NCBI GenBank assembly: GCA_015847255.1
Contig: JADLZK010007305.1
Span: forward strand, 1-64,000
DNA: 64,000 bases
Direction of reading: 5' to 3'
Origin: Hyparrhenia diplandra
Lineage: Eukaryota > Streptophyta > Magnoliopsida > Poales > Poaceae
Shown here: piece by piece, positions 12,345 to 23,776 of the stretch
Layout: every line of letters starts with the position of its first letter
Numbering within the stretch: the stretch's first letter is position 1
The notes under the pieces: model-generated
Told to the model about the DNA's origin: nothing
Databases searched by the model: none
What the model saw: the letters and a program-made list of their open reading frames with translations, nothing else
Program-made: the position numbers and the translations under genes

Positions 12345-13942
12345 GTGGTATGCTTTTTTATAGACATCAGTATTTAATATGTTCATGGAAGAATCAATTA
12401 CATTATCTTAGCAAATGATTTATACCATAAACATTAAAGGCCATTGTGATTTTTTTTATATAAAAAAAATTTCATTAAATTTCTGCTGAGTATGCTTCTC
12501 CAGTCATCATTATTGTTTCTTAAGTTAGCTGCTTACCTTGATAATTTCAGTTGTTGCACCTTTGTAGCATGTTTTTTTAATGTTTCTACTGTTCCTGCCA
12601 GCCGTTGAATTTGAATTGCTTTTCCATCTTCAGGTATACTGTAGAATGTGAACATCTGATACATCTGGACGTCAGTACTCCTTAAAGGTACTATCATCTA
12701 CTGTTTTATAATAGGCTCCTTCCTTTTGTTTTCTTTCTTTTTCTAACTATTAGAGCCTGATATATGACCTAAATTTGTCACAAGTGCAGATGGGATGAAG
12801 CTTTATATTTCAGACAACAAAAGTGATCTTGACAGAAGGTTTGACGGCGCGGTTCCCTGTGAAATACTTTTGAGAGAATCAAACATGGCCGGACGACCGT
12901 ATATACCTTTCAGAGATAACAGCTGGCAAATTTAGTTTCAACGTTGCTGGTTCATACATACTGAAAATTTGATTTGTCGTGGTTGTATCCCGGAGAGCTA
13001 ATTTTCAGCAATTCACATTATGATGGGGGAAAGAAAGAAATCAACATGCATTGTCGGTGCTTTCCTTTTGTGTGTGAAGTATGTCAGTACTGGTAAATTT
13101 GCTTGTGTTGAGCTCTCATTGCGTACATTGTTCGCCCTATATGTGATTGATTTGAACTCTGTAAAATGTTTTGCATCCAGCATCCAGCAGATTTTAAATG
13201 TAAATGTATGGTCACAGATTGCACTTGTCAAGGCCTTCAACCTGAAACAAAGACCTAAGGAGATAAAAAGTATTTCAGCATAATCTATGGCACCTACCAA
13301 TTATACCATGAATTATCCAATAATCCTATCGTTAGTTACATTTAATCATCATTTATCTACGGTTTATTTAGTGTGGCTTGTCGGTTTAAGTTTCTAGGGG
13401 TCCAAGAACTTGATTATGTCTTTTTATGTAAGCTTCAGTCCATTCATAGATAAACGTTTTTTTTTCATTTAAACAAATGAGGATGTCTTTTGGTTAGTTG
13501 GTTAGCACTATAGATGTGGGTTTGTTAACTGATTGTAAGAACTCATCCTTTTGCATTTTTCTTTGTTACGTCCCTCTGGTCCAGTATATTAGTTGTCTTT
13601 TTCTTGTTACTTCCTCTGTTCAGTATATAAGGTGTCTTTTAATTTTGGACACTGAGTTCCCAAATTACTCTTTTTGGTTTATTTATTTTATGTTATTATT
13701 ATTTATGATTGAACTTATGATTATCAAGTTTGTATTACAGTAGTAAAAAAGTTGTTAGCTAAAATTATTGCTCAAAGACTATGAAGTTTCCTCTTGACGC
13801 ACACGAAATGTTTTATAAACTGACGAGAGGAAATATTTGCATTTGACGACAGGCATAGTGAATTAGTTATATATCAGATCACATCACGCCATAGATTGTC
13901 TCTCGCTACTTTCCCTCACCAACACAAGTTGTAAGGTTTTCA

Positions 13943-14077
13943 GGAAACCTAAACTTTTAGTTGTAACTTGGCTAGATGTATATTACAGAGTGAGCTCACT
14001 AGGATGATATTACAGAGTTAGCTCACTCTAGTTGTAACTTGGCTTACTGTAATATCAAACTGAAAGTTTAGGTTTCC
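13943..14077. repeat. Inverted repeat with 15-bp perfect arms
   Basis: The arms ggaaacctaaacttt (13943-13957) and aaagtttaggtttcc (14063-14077) are exact inverted complements. The space between them contains two copies of gttgtaacttgg and two of attacagagt.agctcact. The pattern suggests a small foldback element. No clear target-site duplication was seen. Confidence 0.6.
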
Positions 14078-14791
14078 AATTTGGTTGTGTAACAAATACT
14101 AGATGTATATTACTGATCATTAACAGATACATTGATATTTAGCCTGATTTTCGAGTACAAACCAAATCGGCTGCATTTGTAATTTGCATTCATCTCAAAT
14201 TCTCAATCCACGCAAATTATGGTGAAGTTAACTAATTTGCATACAATTCATCTTAACATCACATGGATTATTTAAAAGTGAATATGAGTGCAGCCAAAAA
14301 AAAAGCCTTGAGATGTGGGTTAGTGTGGAAAATGAAACCAAACCACTTTAGTCTCTCTCAATTCATATGGATTGAGAGCAACCAAAAACATATGTATTTG
14401 AGTGGGATTAAAGTTTAGTCGAACAAGTTTTTAAAGACATGCACTACTTTCAAAAAAAGAAATCAAATTTGACTACCCACAAAGAAACGAATTCGAGGGA
14501 AGATTTGAAGGAAAGGATGGGTAGTCTAAACTCGACTAGTGGTTGACCGCCTGGCCTGGGCACACCGGGCCGGGAGCTCTTCCGGGCCTACATCGTCATT
14601 GACACAGCCCTACCCCTGCCTACTGCCAACCACCGAGGTCTGATCCAACGGCCAGATCAGCTCAAGCCACATCCAACGGCCACGCGGGCCCTCCTCCACC
14701 TCCTGGCCTCTAAGCATAAACCCCGCCTCCACGGGCGCCCCAAAACCTAGCACTCTCCGCCGCCACTTCTCCCTCCGGCTTCCACCAGGCG

Positions 14792-14799
14792 AAACCCTA
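14792..14799 (+). promoter_or_regulatory. Telo-box (AAACCCTA) in the 5' leader of uS10
   Basis: AAACCCTA lies about 45 bp before the uS10 start codon, with a related caaaacctag at 14741-14750. Telo-boxes are typical of promoters and leaders of plant ribosomal-protein genes, which supports the assignment of the downstream gene. Confidence 0.6.
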
Positions 14800-14840
14800 G
14801 CGCTCGAGTGCCTCCTGAGCCCCTCCTCCTCCCACGAGCC

Positions 14841-16767
14841 ATGGCGGCGGCGGATGTGGGCGTACGCGCCGCCGATGAAAGTCGGGCAAGGCCGGGTTCG
14901 AGGCCGGCCTGATCGATCCGCAGCACAGGATCCGCATCACGCCTTCCAGGAGCGTCAAGAACCTCGAGAAAGGTACGGCCGCCGTCCGTCCACGCTTCGT
15001 TGCCTGACGGTGGATGCCATTTCCCTGTGTTCGTTCCTGCGTCATTGGGCAGGGAATCGAAGAACTGACCTCGTTTTTCGTTGCGGTTCGAGCAGTCTGC
15101 GGCGATCTGGTGAAGGGTGCTAAGGGCAAGGAGCTCAAGATCAAGGGCCCTGTCCGGATGCCTACTAAGGTGCTCCACATCACCACCACCAGGAAGTCTC
15201 CCCTGTGGTGAAGGTGACGTCTCCTTTCCTTCCCTCGCGACCCCTCACGTCCTTTTCTCTGTATGTATTGTAGCTGTCCTTTCGTCGTACAGCTCTTTGA
15301 ATCGTAGGGATTTGCATATTTAGAGCCGTGTGAATTGAGATGGATGATATGCTGAGCAGATGATGATGTTAACATCTACATCGACTGAGATCTTTCGGGG
15401 TCTCTTGATGTCCACAAATCGAGCTTTTTTAAAACTGATGCTTTTAGCATATTGTCACTCCGGGAAATTTAATCTTCATTTATGGGAACATGTTGAACAT
15501 GTGTATCGACACCGTTGGGATAAGACCATTTGTCTGTTGTGTTACTTCCTCTTAGCATAAGATCTTGGTGTGTTTATGGTTACTGCAGGCTGAGCATATG
15601 ATGTTAACGAGGAGATGCTGCTGAGATATTACATCATTGGAAGTCTCTAAACCGAGCTTTTTAAAACTGATGCTTTTGGCCTATGATAGTTTGGATATCA
15701 TTCTAGTTATTCCATTGTTTCAGCTGAACATAGATTTATGTACTGTTTGATGTAGAATAGTTTAGTACTGGCTGTTAAAGAATCTTTTCGCTTTTCCTGG
15801 CTCAAATTTAGCATGCAGTGCTTTAGTCTGGAATAAGCTCTATGCCTAGAGTAGACTGGGTGGTGAAATGTTGTTTGCTCAGTTTCCTGGTTTTCTACTG
15901 TTGATGAATATATAGTTATTGGGTGCCATTGATGCCTCTTTCTTGCTACTTTGTTGAGCCCTCTACATCTCAAGAAAAAGCTCCTGTCTAGTGCATACAT
16001 ATACCTAGCATGTATTTCCTGTTAGGATCTCACCCAGTCAGTCTAATTCACCTGAGTTAATTTTGTTGGGCTTTGCTGCTTTATGATGGGCTAACCATAT
16101 GATGCCAAACAAGTCATCCTGAGATTTTCTCTGAGGACTTACGTACTCGGAAGCTTTTAAAACTGACTGGCTGGCCCATTCAAGAAAGTGTTTTTCAGAT
16201 GAATGCATTTTCCAGTTAACTTGAGGATGTTCTAAGTGTCTATTGATGTGATCTGCATTTGGCTGGGAATTGAGACCCGTGATGCTATGCAAAATTTAGT
16301 ATTTCTTGGCTCTGTCATTTTGCTGCATTAAGTGTTCCTATATTTGGAAATATAGGAGCTATGTCAATCTTAGAGGATGTATTTTGTTGATTTGTTAACT
16401 TGCTGAGCAGATGACGATGCATTATGTTTATACTGATACCTCTGATGTTTCTCAAAATCGAGCTTTTTAAAAGCTGATGCCAGCATGTTAGTTCTTCCTT
16501 CAACTTTGATTCTTGATGTTTCCTTTTGTTATCCGCATTGGTGATTTCTTTAGGGAGTTTAACTTGCATGTCACGGATTATTTCTGGGATGCAATTATTG
16601 ACAGGGCCTGTCTTGACTATTTCAGGTACCAACACCTGGGATCGCTTGAGATGAGGATCTTCAGCAAGAGGGTGATTGATCTCATCAGTACACCAGACGA
16701 AGTCGGGCAGATCTACCCTCGATCACCATTGAACCAGGTGTGGAGGTTGAGGTGACCATCAGCTTAA
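14841..16767 (+). CDS. RPS20: 40S ribosomal protein uS10 (RPS20), frameshifted as sequenced
   Basis: Component of the small ribosomal subunit head. Three exons are visible: 14841-14972, 15096-15213 and 16626-16767, all with GT-AG introns. Exon 1 encodes the start MAAA and later RIRIT..RSVKNLEK. Exon 2 gives VCGDLVKGAKGKELKIKG, then PVRMPTKVLHITT and RKSP. Exon 3 gives GTNTWDR, EMRIFSKRVIDLIS and ITIEPGVEVEVTIS. Together they cover the whole family length of about 120 residues. The frame is broken in exon 1 (extra bases near 14865-14900), at the end of exon 2 (one extra C near 15200), in exon 3 near 16715 and at the stop (one extra T near 16764). Because the substitutions are few, sequence error is as likely as decay. 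The long second intron (15214-16625) hosts snoRNA copies, which gives the locus a second function. Confidence 0.85.
15351..15448 (+). ncRNA. snoU36: Box C/D snoRNA, U36-like, copy 1
   Basis: Lies in intron 2 of the uS10 gene. C box ATGATGA at 15360-15366, D' box CTGA at 15385-15388, C' box TTGATGT at 15405-15411, D box CTGA at 15435-15438. A short terminal stem pairs GCTGAGCA with TGCTTTTAGC. The guide before D reads CGAGC, a T run and AAAA, complementary to the conserved 18S rRNA segment UUAAAAAGCUCG except for one extra T here (a possible indel). The predicted methylated base is the first A of that A run, the U36/snR47 site (from memory: yeast Am619, human Am668). Confidence 0.75.
15589..15680 (+). 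ncRNA. snoU36: Box C/D snoRNA, U36-like, copy 2
   Basis: Second copy in the same intron, about 240 bp downstream. C box-like ATGATGT at 15598-15604, D' CTGA at 15621-15624, D box CTGA at 15667-15670. The guide CGAGCTTTTTAA is an exact 12-nt complement of 18S rRNA. The terminal stem GCTGAGCA / TGCTTTTGGC is retained. The C' box is unclear. Confidence 0.75.
16085..16180 (+). ncRNA. snoU36: Box C/D snoRNA, U36-like, copy 3 (diverged)
   Basis: Third copy. C box-like ATGATGC near 16099, D' CTGA at 16119-16122, D box CTGA at 16163-16166, external stem GATGGGC / GCCCATTC. The guide (AAGCTTTTAAAA) lacks one T relative to the 18S complement, so it is either degenerate or affected by an indel. Confidence 0.55.
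16402..16484 (+). ncRNA. snoU36: Box C/D snoRNA, U36-like, copy 4
   Basis: Fourth copy, about 140 bp before exon 3. C box ATGACGA (one deviation) at 16411-16417, D' CTGA at 16433-16436, C' CTGATGT at 16442-16448, D box CTGA at 16474-16477. The guide CGAGCTTTTTAA matches 18S rRNA over 12 nt, as in copy 2. The terminal stem GCTGAGCA / TGCCAGC is weaker. Confidence 0.7.
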
Positions 16768-17064
16768 TCGCCAGTAATGCCTATGAAGCCAGCATCTTAT
16801 CATTTCAGAAAGGATTAGAAAATGCAGCTGAACAGGATGTGTTCAGTTTCTAGTGAGAAAACTCGCTGTAAGCAGAGGGAGTCCCTCGATCGATAAGCTA
16901 TTTGCATCAGAGTTCAGTCTTATTGAGGCCCTGGCGCACACGGTGTGGGCTTTGTTTCAACGGATGTTGGTGCATGAATGGAAAAGTGGTGGCATGGATG
17001 CTCATACTGCATTTCTCACATGAATCTGATGTTAAGCCTTTCACACTATCAAGTATGCATATTA

Positions 17065-17205
17065 TCGATGAATCTGAGTTGCCTGTTTCTCTTGATGTTA
17101 ATAGTTGGAACATGAGTATGCGTGTTAGGTGTGGGCTGTAGTATGTTTATCTAGACAATCTGAATTGCCTGTTTCTCTGGATGTTCATAGTTGAATGAGT
17201 GTTGG
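17065..17205. repeat. Two diverged copies of a ~45-bp segment downstream of uS10
   Basis: The segments near 17070-17118 and 17157-17204 share atctga.ttgcctgtttctct, then gatgtt.atagttg and gagt. They lie in the 3' flank of uS10. The CTGA..TCTCTTGATGT order loosely resembles the D'-C' part of the upstream snoRNAs, but full C/D boxes are missing. Confidence 0.5.
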
Positions 17206-17625
17206 TTTGGCTCTTGAGTTGCTCTAGATGTTGAGATGTGATAGTTGTAGCCTGAATGACTCGTGAGTGTGTTAGAGACAGAGATGTTGATTGTCATTTG
17301 AGCAATAAACATTTGTGGTTTACATCTAAGTTACCTGTGGCCTTGTGGAGGTTCACGGAGATGCTTTTGTGATGAAATCTGAATGCCCCAACACACCAAG
17401 AACCACTGGAACTTAATTTATTCTTATTCCAGAAGCACTCTGTAAGCGAATTTTTGGCGTACAATACACAACCTCAAGAATTGTAGGAACATGCTACAAA
17501 CTAAATATTACAGACTCAAAAACTTATCCCGCGAAAGAGAAGCAAAAAAACAAAAAGAAAAAGTATTTCCTCAGCACATGCCTAGCAAGATCACTTCAAT
17601 CCCGCTGCGTGGTAGTATCACACGC

Positions 17626-20292
17626 TTAATTCTTGACGAACGTGCTCAGCACATCGAAGTAGTCGGGGGAAGGTCTTCCGGGTGCAACCAGGGTCCCGGA
17701 TCGTGACGGGGACCTCGGCGCAGGCGGCAAGGGAGAAGGCCATGGCCATCCTGTGGTCGTCGTATGTAAAGTCGACTTCTCGCCGTCACGTTCAGCTCCG
17801 GTGGTGTGACGATGTAGTAGTCCGGTCCTTCCTCAACAGATGCTCCCAGCTGGCGTAACACAAACATCAATTGAGGATGAACCTACCGCAGGCAAGCACG
17901 AGAGGCAGAGAGCTGTGAGAGAAGACATGAGACCTGTCAAAGCATGTCATTTTACCTTGGTTAGCTCCGTCCGGATTGCAACCATCCTCTCGGTCTCCTT
18001 CACCTCTCCAGGAAGCCACTGTCAAAGAGCAATAGCTATTAGCAGGGCGTAACCAGAGTCATTCCCTTTGAATACGTGCTAGCTCCATATGAAGTCTTGC
18101 TCAGTCACAAAGGCATGGTAGTAGGGCAGAGAATGGACCCACTCATCTCTGGATAGCTGTTGGGCCATCGGGCAAAGAGTGGGCAAACTCACGAGCAAGA
18201 GTCACGCGGCAACATCAGGCATTTTGTTCATGTTGACATCGATGGCCCCTAGAGGTGCTTTCCTCCCCAAATGGCTGCCGTGTGGGCCAGTAACGGTTAC
18301 GCTGGTCTCGTGTCCATGTAACCTTTCGGCTCTGTCATCTCCAGTACCTCAGCAAATTTCAGCATCACCCCTGCGGTATCTCAGCAAATTAATAAGGAAA
18401 TGGAGACAGGATAAGAACATTTAACAGGATTGTTTAGGTTGGTATGTTTAACCAGTTATTGGTTGCATGAACATTCACTCATTGAAGCATGTCTATTTTG
18501 ACATTTACAGTGATGATCATGTGCTTAAGTTTAAGTGACTCAGACAGTAATGCTGATGGCTCAAAAAGGCAAAAGCAGTTGCATTGCAGCAAAGTTTTAC
18601 CTGCAAACTGCGGTGCCACAACCTTCAACAGTCACAGTCCCTCCGGTAATTGCAGCACCAGCCAAGAAATAGCTTGCACTTGAGGCATCACCTTCAACAT
18701 AGGTAAGAACATGGGGGACCTGTCTAAGTTGATTGCAAAGCAAAAGGCCCAGTTTAGGGAACCGCTTAATGAACTGACTTCAGTAGAATGGACTCAGCGT
18801 GGAAGCATGTTGAATAATAACAAGGAAATAGATCCTCTAAAGAAAGTAGAGGAGCAGGTCCACGACATCATAAAGCGGGCTTAATGACACAATCAACTGC
18901 CTTTTCCTGAAAATAAAAAGGTTTCCATACTTCTGGTATGGGTCCAGCGCCTAGACTGTCTTTTTGTAACTTGCTATAAGCCAAGTTTTCAAGAGGGATG
19001 ATACTTCTGGTGCTATCAACAGTCTACAAGGTTGTCCCCTCTGTATAACTAGAGGTGATTACTAACTAGGCATTTGCTTGGTTATTTTGGTTCGTGTTCT
19101 TGGCTCCGATAGACTGGTCATATTCCAAGTGATTGGAAACTACTCACACAGGGCTCATACTCACTCACGAATCCCCTGTAATGATGTCTACGTACATATA
19201 TTCAAATTATGGAGGCATCTATTTGGCAAACTGAAAACTGAATCATCAAAGTGAAATAAATTACATGTTCTGTATGACCCGCCTCCTTAATGTAGAATCT
19301 GTCCCAGCTATCAGAGTGCTCTGCTCACGCCAAAACGCTCCATTAATCTTCTAGTGTCATTTCGACATAGCGGGAAATGGAGATTAATTTTTATCAATGA
19401 TTTCAATCTCAACATCCCCAAGAGCCAAGCGCAGCCATCAGCAAGGCACTCAAGTACTGACTGCTGATGGAGCCAGAGGAGCTTAACCTGTAGAACGTAC
19501 TGATAGTTGTATGAGCTAATTCACATGCTGTAAACACATACTAGACTAGAAAGCAGGTAATAATCCAGAAGATGGAAATTAAGTTGCTAAACACATGCCA
19601 AAGTATTACTCATTGATATTAATGCAAACATGGCTTGCTAGTTAGGATGACCCATTTTGTAGGTTATTTGTGGTGTAGAGTCAAATTCAGGTTTATCTAT
19701 GCTTTCCAAATCCTCAACAACAGTTATACCATTTACACAAGAATGCAGAATGTGCCATGTGGTGTGGCCCTTTGGTCACCAATCCCTTGCCGCCAGGTAG
19801 CCCTCCGGCCAATCTCCATTGATCACCTAACAGGTGGGCAGTCAGTACCAAGGAAACAATCAACATCAGCACCGTTGTTTCAATCCAACAACCAAATGTC
19901 GCCAATGGGTCTCTCCCTCATTCTTGGTACTCCATCAAAGCACGCACTGAGTTCAAAACCAATACACCATAAGACACTAGACATACCCATGGACTTTCAT
20001 ACTAACTTCAACAAGTACTAGTCAAAAGTACTGTAGGAAAAACATACGCTGCATTTCCACCCAGCAGCAGTAACAGCTGCTGTCAATGGTCGCATTGCGT
20101 TCCAGCATTCCCCAAGCATCAGCTGCACTCTCCTCTTTAGCGTCCTCAACAGGGAACTTTCCACCACAGCCAACAACTACGCTTTTTGGCAGCTTTTGTC
20201 CGCCCAACAGAGAGCCCAAGAGTCTTCGAGGCCCCGAGCATGTAGTGGACATCCTCACCTGTTCAAGAGGTTAGTCAACCACTGTTGTCCCC
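17626..20292 (-). pseudogene. EPSPS: EPSP synthase (3-phosphoshikimate 1-carboxyvinyltransferase), exons 2-8 only, many indels
   Basis: Plastid shikimate-pathway enzyme and glyphosate target. Exons on the minus strand: 20292-20048, 19946-19786, 19487-19265, 18719-18601, 18370-18144, 18018-17956 and 17849-17626. They encode GTTVVD..LLNS, VVGCGGKFPVE, LGNAGTAMRPLTAA, VPRMRERPIGD, CFLGTDCPPVR, GSISSQYLSALLMA, EGDASSASYFLAGAAITGG, KETERMVAIRTELTK, LGASVEEGPDYY and the C-terminal DPGC..KTFPDYFDVLSTFVKN. Exon 1 (transit peptide and the N-terminal substrate-binding SKSLSNR segment) was not found up to 26 kb. Exons carry roughly one small indel per 20-40 bases but few substitutions. One deletion falls in the Thr codon of the GTAMRP glyphosate-site motif; the Pro codon (CCA) is unchanged. 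The exon 6 donor looks damaged. Family identity is certain; whether this is a real pseudogene or poor sequence is open. Confidence 0.9.
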
Positions 20293-21034
20293 CTGATCAA
20301 AGATTTTTAAAAACATAATTATAAAACAAACCGAATAGGAGCCAGCGGGTCTAGCATACTAATATGCAATGTAGTCTCGGTCCCGCTTGTTGAGTCGCTA
20401 GGGAGTGCCTCCCACCCAGACGATGGTTTGACACGCTCAAACAGGGACAGAGGTAGTATTTGTTATCCTTATTAAAAATCCTTATTCAGAAGTTAACAAT
20501 GCTAGCCTCGTGAACACAAAGATCATCAATGCTTCATAGTTTGTCACAACGTAGAAGATCAACCCTTCAGGGCTAGTTTTTGTACCCAAATCTCATAGCA
20601 TACCCACCCAGACACCAAGAGACAGCAGGGGCATCCTAACAATCAAAAGTCTGGCATAGCAAGAATCCCCTGCTTTCGTGTTTACACATCAATCATCTAA
20701 ACATGAAAACGAGCGGCAGGAAGGACTGGCTACTAAACAAACTACGGGGCTCCATCTCATAGCTCGAGCAACTACACGGAGAATTCGTAGTGAATGACAA
20801 ACTGAACATTTTTGTTATCGGGGTTGTTACACAGCAGGCGTAGGTGACCCTGGATAGGGATCCACCTTTCAAGGTTGGTTTCCTGTACCCAAATTACACG
20901 GCAGAGTTACAGCAGGCATCCCAACTTCCCAAGCATGAGTAGGCCATAAGTCAACACCCAGTAGTGTTTACTACACCTTGATAGGATCATCTCAATCGAA
21001 ACTTTTCGGAGGTACACTAAGAATCGCATCCATC
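20293..21034. other. Intergenic or intron 1 of EPSPS, no exon seen
   Basis: Mostly unique AT-leaning sequence. On the minus strand this is where intron 1 and exon 1 of EPSPS would be expected, but no match to the exon 1 protein was found. No other gene was recognised. Confidence 0.5.
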
Positions 21035-21440
21035 GCGGTGGTGGCCGCGGTCTTCGTGAAGATTGGTGGTTCGACCGATTCGCTTCATCCGCGACGGAGG
21101 ATGCTATCGTTGGCTCCACCATCGTCGCTTCAACCTCGATAGTGATCCCGACGGATGGGCTGCTCAACAACTTCTTCTTCGCCTTTTTGCGAGATCGGCG
21201 TCTTCTGTAGTCCACTCAACGCCGGGCGGTTTCCTCCCGCTTTTTGGTGCTTCACAGTTTGGTGGCGCGCATGCAAGGCCTTCGGAGGCTGCTGTGTTAA
21301 GGTCTAAGGACCAGCTTGTAATTTTCTTATTTGCTGGGGTCCTTATATATTATAGGCGGGTAGCTATTATACGTATCCTATATCACGGTAATGTATTTGT
21401 ATTGCTTTTCCCTTATTTAATACAGGTATACTTTAAAAAA
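21035..21440 (+). mobile_element. Short non-LTR retroposon with 16-bp target-site duplication
   Basis: A 406-bp insertion lies between two perfect copies of aagaatcgcatccatc (21019-21034 and 21441-21456) and ends in ctttaaaaaa. An A-rich tail with a 16-bp duplication is the signature of LINE machinery. The 5' half is GC-rich and the 3' half AT-rich. No coding domain was recognised, so it is a SINE or a strongly 5'-truncated LINE copy. Confidence 0.8.
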
Positions 21441-21696
21441 AAGAATCGCATCCATCTATGGGCTGACAATGCTACAAAGGCCGGCCCATGTCATGCCGAT
21501 AGGAGGAAAGCCGGTCCACGCAAATAGCTCCCAAGAACGTGGTGAACGCAAAATCAAAATGTCTGAAGTCGTCGTTCTCGTCGTCATCGTGTGTCACACC
21601 ACACCCCACCAGACCCATACACCAACCAGCCTTTGTTTGACCTTGAGCTCAGCGAGACCATTTACCACGTGAAAACACACTAGTCGTCGTGTCGTT

Positions 21697-22218
21697 TTGG
21701 GATCTCTCGCCTCGCGTCTCTTCTCTCCTCTCCGTCGCGGCCCTTCCGATCCTTTCCAGCCGCTGGTGGATCAGAGAGTCAGAGATGCTTTCAGTTCCAG
21801 ATGCAGCCGCCGCAGCAGCAGCAGCAGGCAACACCGAACCGAACAGCCGTGCTTCTCTTGGTCTCTTGACTTTCTGCAGCAGCCAGAGGACGGACTTCTA
21901 GCAGATTATCTGGTGGCCGCCTGGCCGGACGACGAAAGCGCCGCCGCCCGACGGCAAAGTGAGCGGCCGGCTGGCGGTGCAACAAGTCTGACGACGAACG
22001 ACGTCGCAGCTGCCAGGACACCGGAAGGACCGGATATTCCGATGCATGAATACGTTTCGATTCCGCTGTGTGTGGGGGTAGATTCCAATGTTGAAAGCGC
22101 TGGCGCATCGCCGTCAGGCCGCGGCTTTGCGACGGCGACGGCGACCCCAACATGCACAAAGGGCCAAGCTAGCTCCATCTCTGCCTTTGTTTTTGTTGCT
22201 TTATATATTTCTCATTAA
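21697..22218 (+). other. GC-rich open frame of 173 codons, unrecognised
   Basis: A GC-rich island with an open frame from 21697 to 22218. It contains a run of Ser/Gln-type codons near 21800 and the segment LDFLQQPEDGLLADYLVAAW. I do not recognise the product. Competing open frames on both strands are nearly as long, so it may be a gene fragment or only a composition effect. Confidence 0.2.
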
Positions 22219-22591
22219 TGCTCAAGAAAACAAAGGCCCATATACGAACGAGATATAAACCATACAAAATTCCAAAAGGGAACCAATCCAAATGTTAACG
22301 ACTCGTTTCCTATCCTCTTCCGATGGCCGTGATGATCATCTCTCGTCGTCGTCGGCCGTGATCGACCGACCCCCCTTCCCTCCCTCCCTCATCCACCTAC
22401 CCCCACCCCAACCTCACCACTCACCAGTCACCAACAAACCCCCTCCTGCACACGGTCTATGGACTCCCTTCAGTCTAGCTCTGTGTCTATCAAAACAAAA
22501 AATATTGAAAACAGACACGTTGTAGGTACCTATAAACACTTAAGAAGTACTGCAGGTATCCTTTTTCTATCGACAATAAGCAAGCAAATGT

Positions 22592-22700
22592 TTCATCCGT
22601 TCCAAAATATAAGTCGTTTTTTACTATTTTTGTTCATCCATTTATTATGCATCTAGTCTAAAAAACGTAATAACGACTTATAATTTAGAACGGATGGAGC
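22592..22700. mobile_element. Stowaway-like miniature element
   Basis: About 109 bp with terminal inverted repeats: left catccgttccaaaatataag, right (reverse complement) ccatccgttctaaattataa. This is the classic 'CTCCATCCGTTCC' Stowaway end. A TA duplication could not be confirmed. Confidence 0.7.
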
Positions 22701-23776
22701 AGTAGTGTACCATTTTTCATAACATGTTTTTTTTTGCTTCCAACCATATATATACAATGTAGGGGCGAGCGGATTTCCATTTAGTTATAAACTAACCGAC
22801 CATACTTTTCAGGATTTTGAATGAAAAATGATGGGATGGTTTGCAACATTGATGCTATGGGTAAAAGAGGTTTGGGGACATGACAGATTCCTAGTACCAA
22901 TCTTGTTGTACTTATAATCAAAGAGATGGCAGAACGTCTTTGCCGAATAACGCTAGTTTATTCTGTATTATTATGGATTATGATATAATCATCAAACTGC
23001 ATTGTTGATAGCGCTTTTATTCATTCTGAATAGGGGCGATATGCTTCTGTTCATATATATTTCAAGTCTTTAATTTTCTACTCTCTCTCTCTGCGCATAT
23101 GCACATAACTATTGCAAAACCAAGGTTACAAATAAGCACCTAAAAGAGAGATGCCAAGTCTATCTGACATTTTGTACCATCCATGTTTGGCAAAGATTTC
23201 TATAACTACCGTCTCCATCATGCAACAACCCGCTCACCCCAAATTTGGTCAGACACTCTTCCTTCAAAGAGTGTTGTAAAAGCCCAATCAGGAAGTAGCC
23301 CTTTTTATTATCCAATTAAGCTAAATAATCTAATACCTTTAATTTGTTTTGCAAAAAAAAAAAAAAAAAAAACAAAAGTATTTGATTATCCATAGTGCCA
23401 TTGTCTATTTGACCTAATTATCTGATTCAGTTAGTAATATATGAGTTTATTATTAGTTAGTGAGGTAACTCTGTGGTTTTATATCACTAATAAAGAAATG
23501 GAGTATTGTTTTTTTAAGAAAAAAAAAAACACACCAGTAGTACATTGCCTTAGAGCTAGCATCCGGAGTGTACGAAATATGGATGTCTTAAAGGCCGATC
23601 GACCTCACACGTTAGTGGTGAAAGATGTTTGAAGCAGATAAGACGTTCCCGGACCTCAAAGCTAAAGACCCGATCTCAGGTCAGGGCTTATAGAAAAACA
23701 TGTATTTTTGCCTGTGAAGCCGTTGCTGCCGTCGCGCCAAAAGGGTCTAGGATGGTGGAGCTGTAGCTGCGGCATA

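Larger units (their letters stand above)
10170..13300 (+). other. Degenerate gene-like region, unrecognised
   Basis: A GC-rich segment at 10210-10760 followed by about 2.5 kb of intron-like AT-rich sequence looks like the 5' exon and introns of a plus-strand gene. The best coding stretch is near 10660-10740, reading DPLKLNLPDLAKLSL before a stop. Later exon-like pieces, each after a plausible acceptor, lie near 12040-12110 and 12790-12940. No domain was recognised and the frames do not join without shifts. It may be a broken gene, a gene with sequence errors or a captured fragment. I do not assign a function. Confidence 0.3.
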
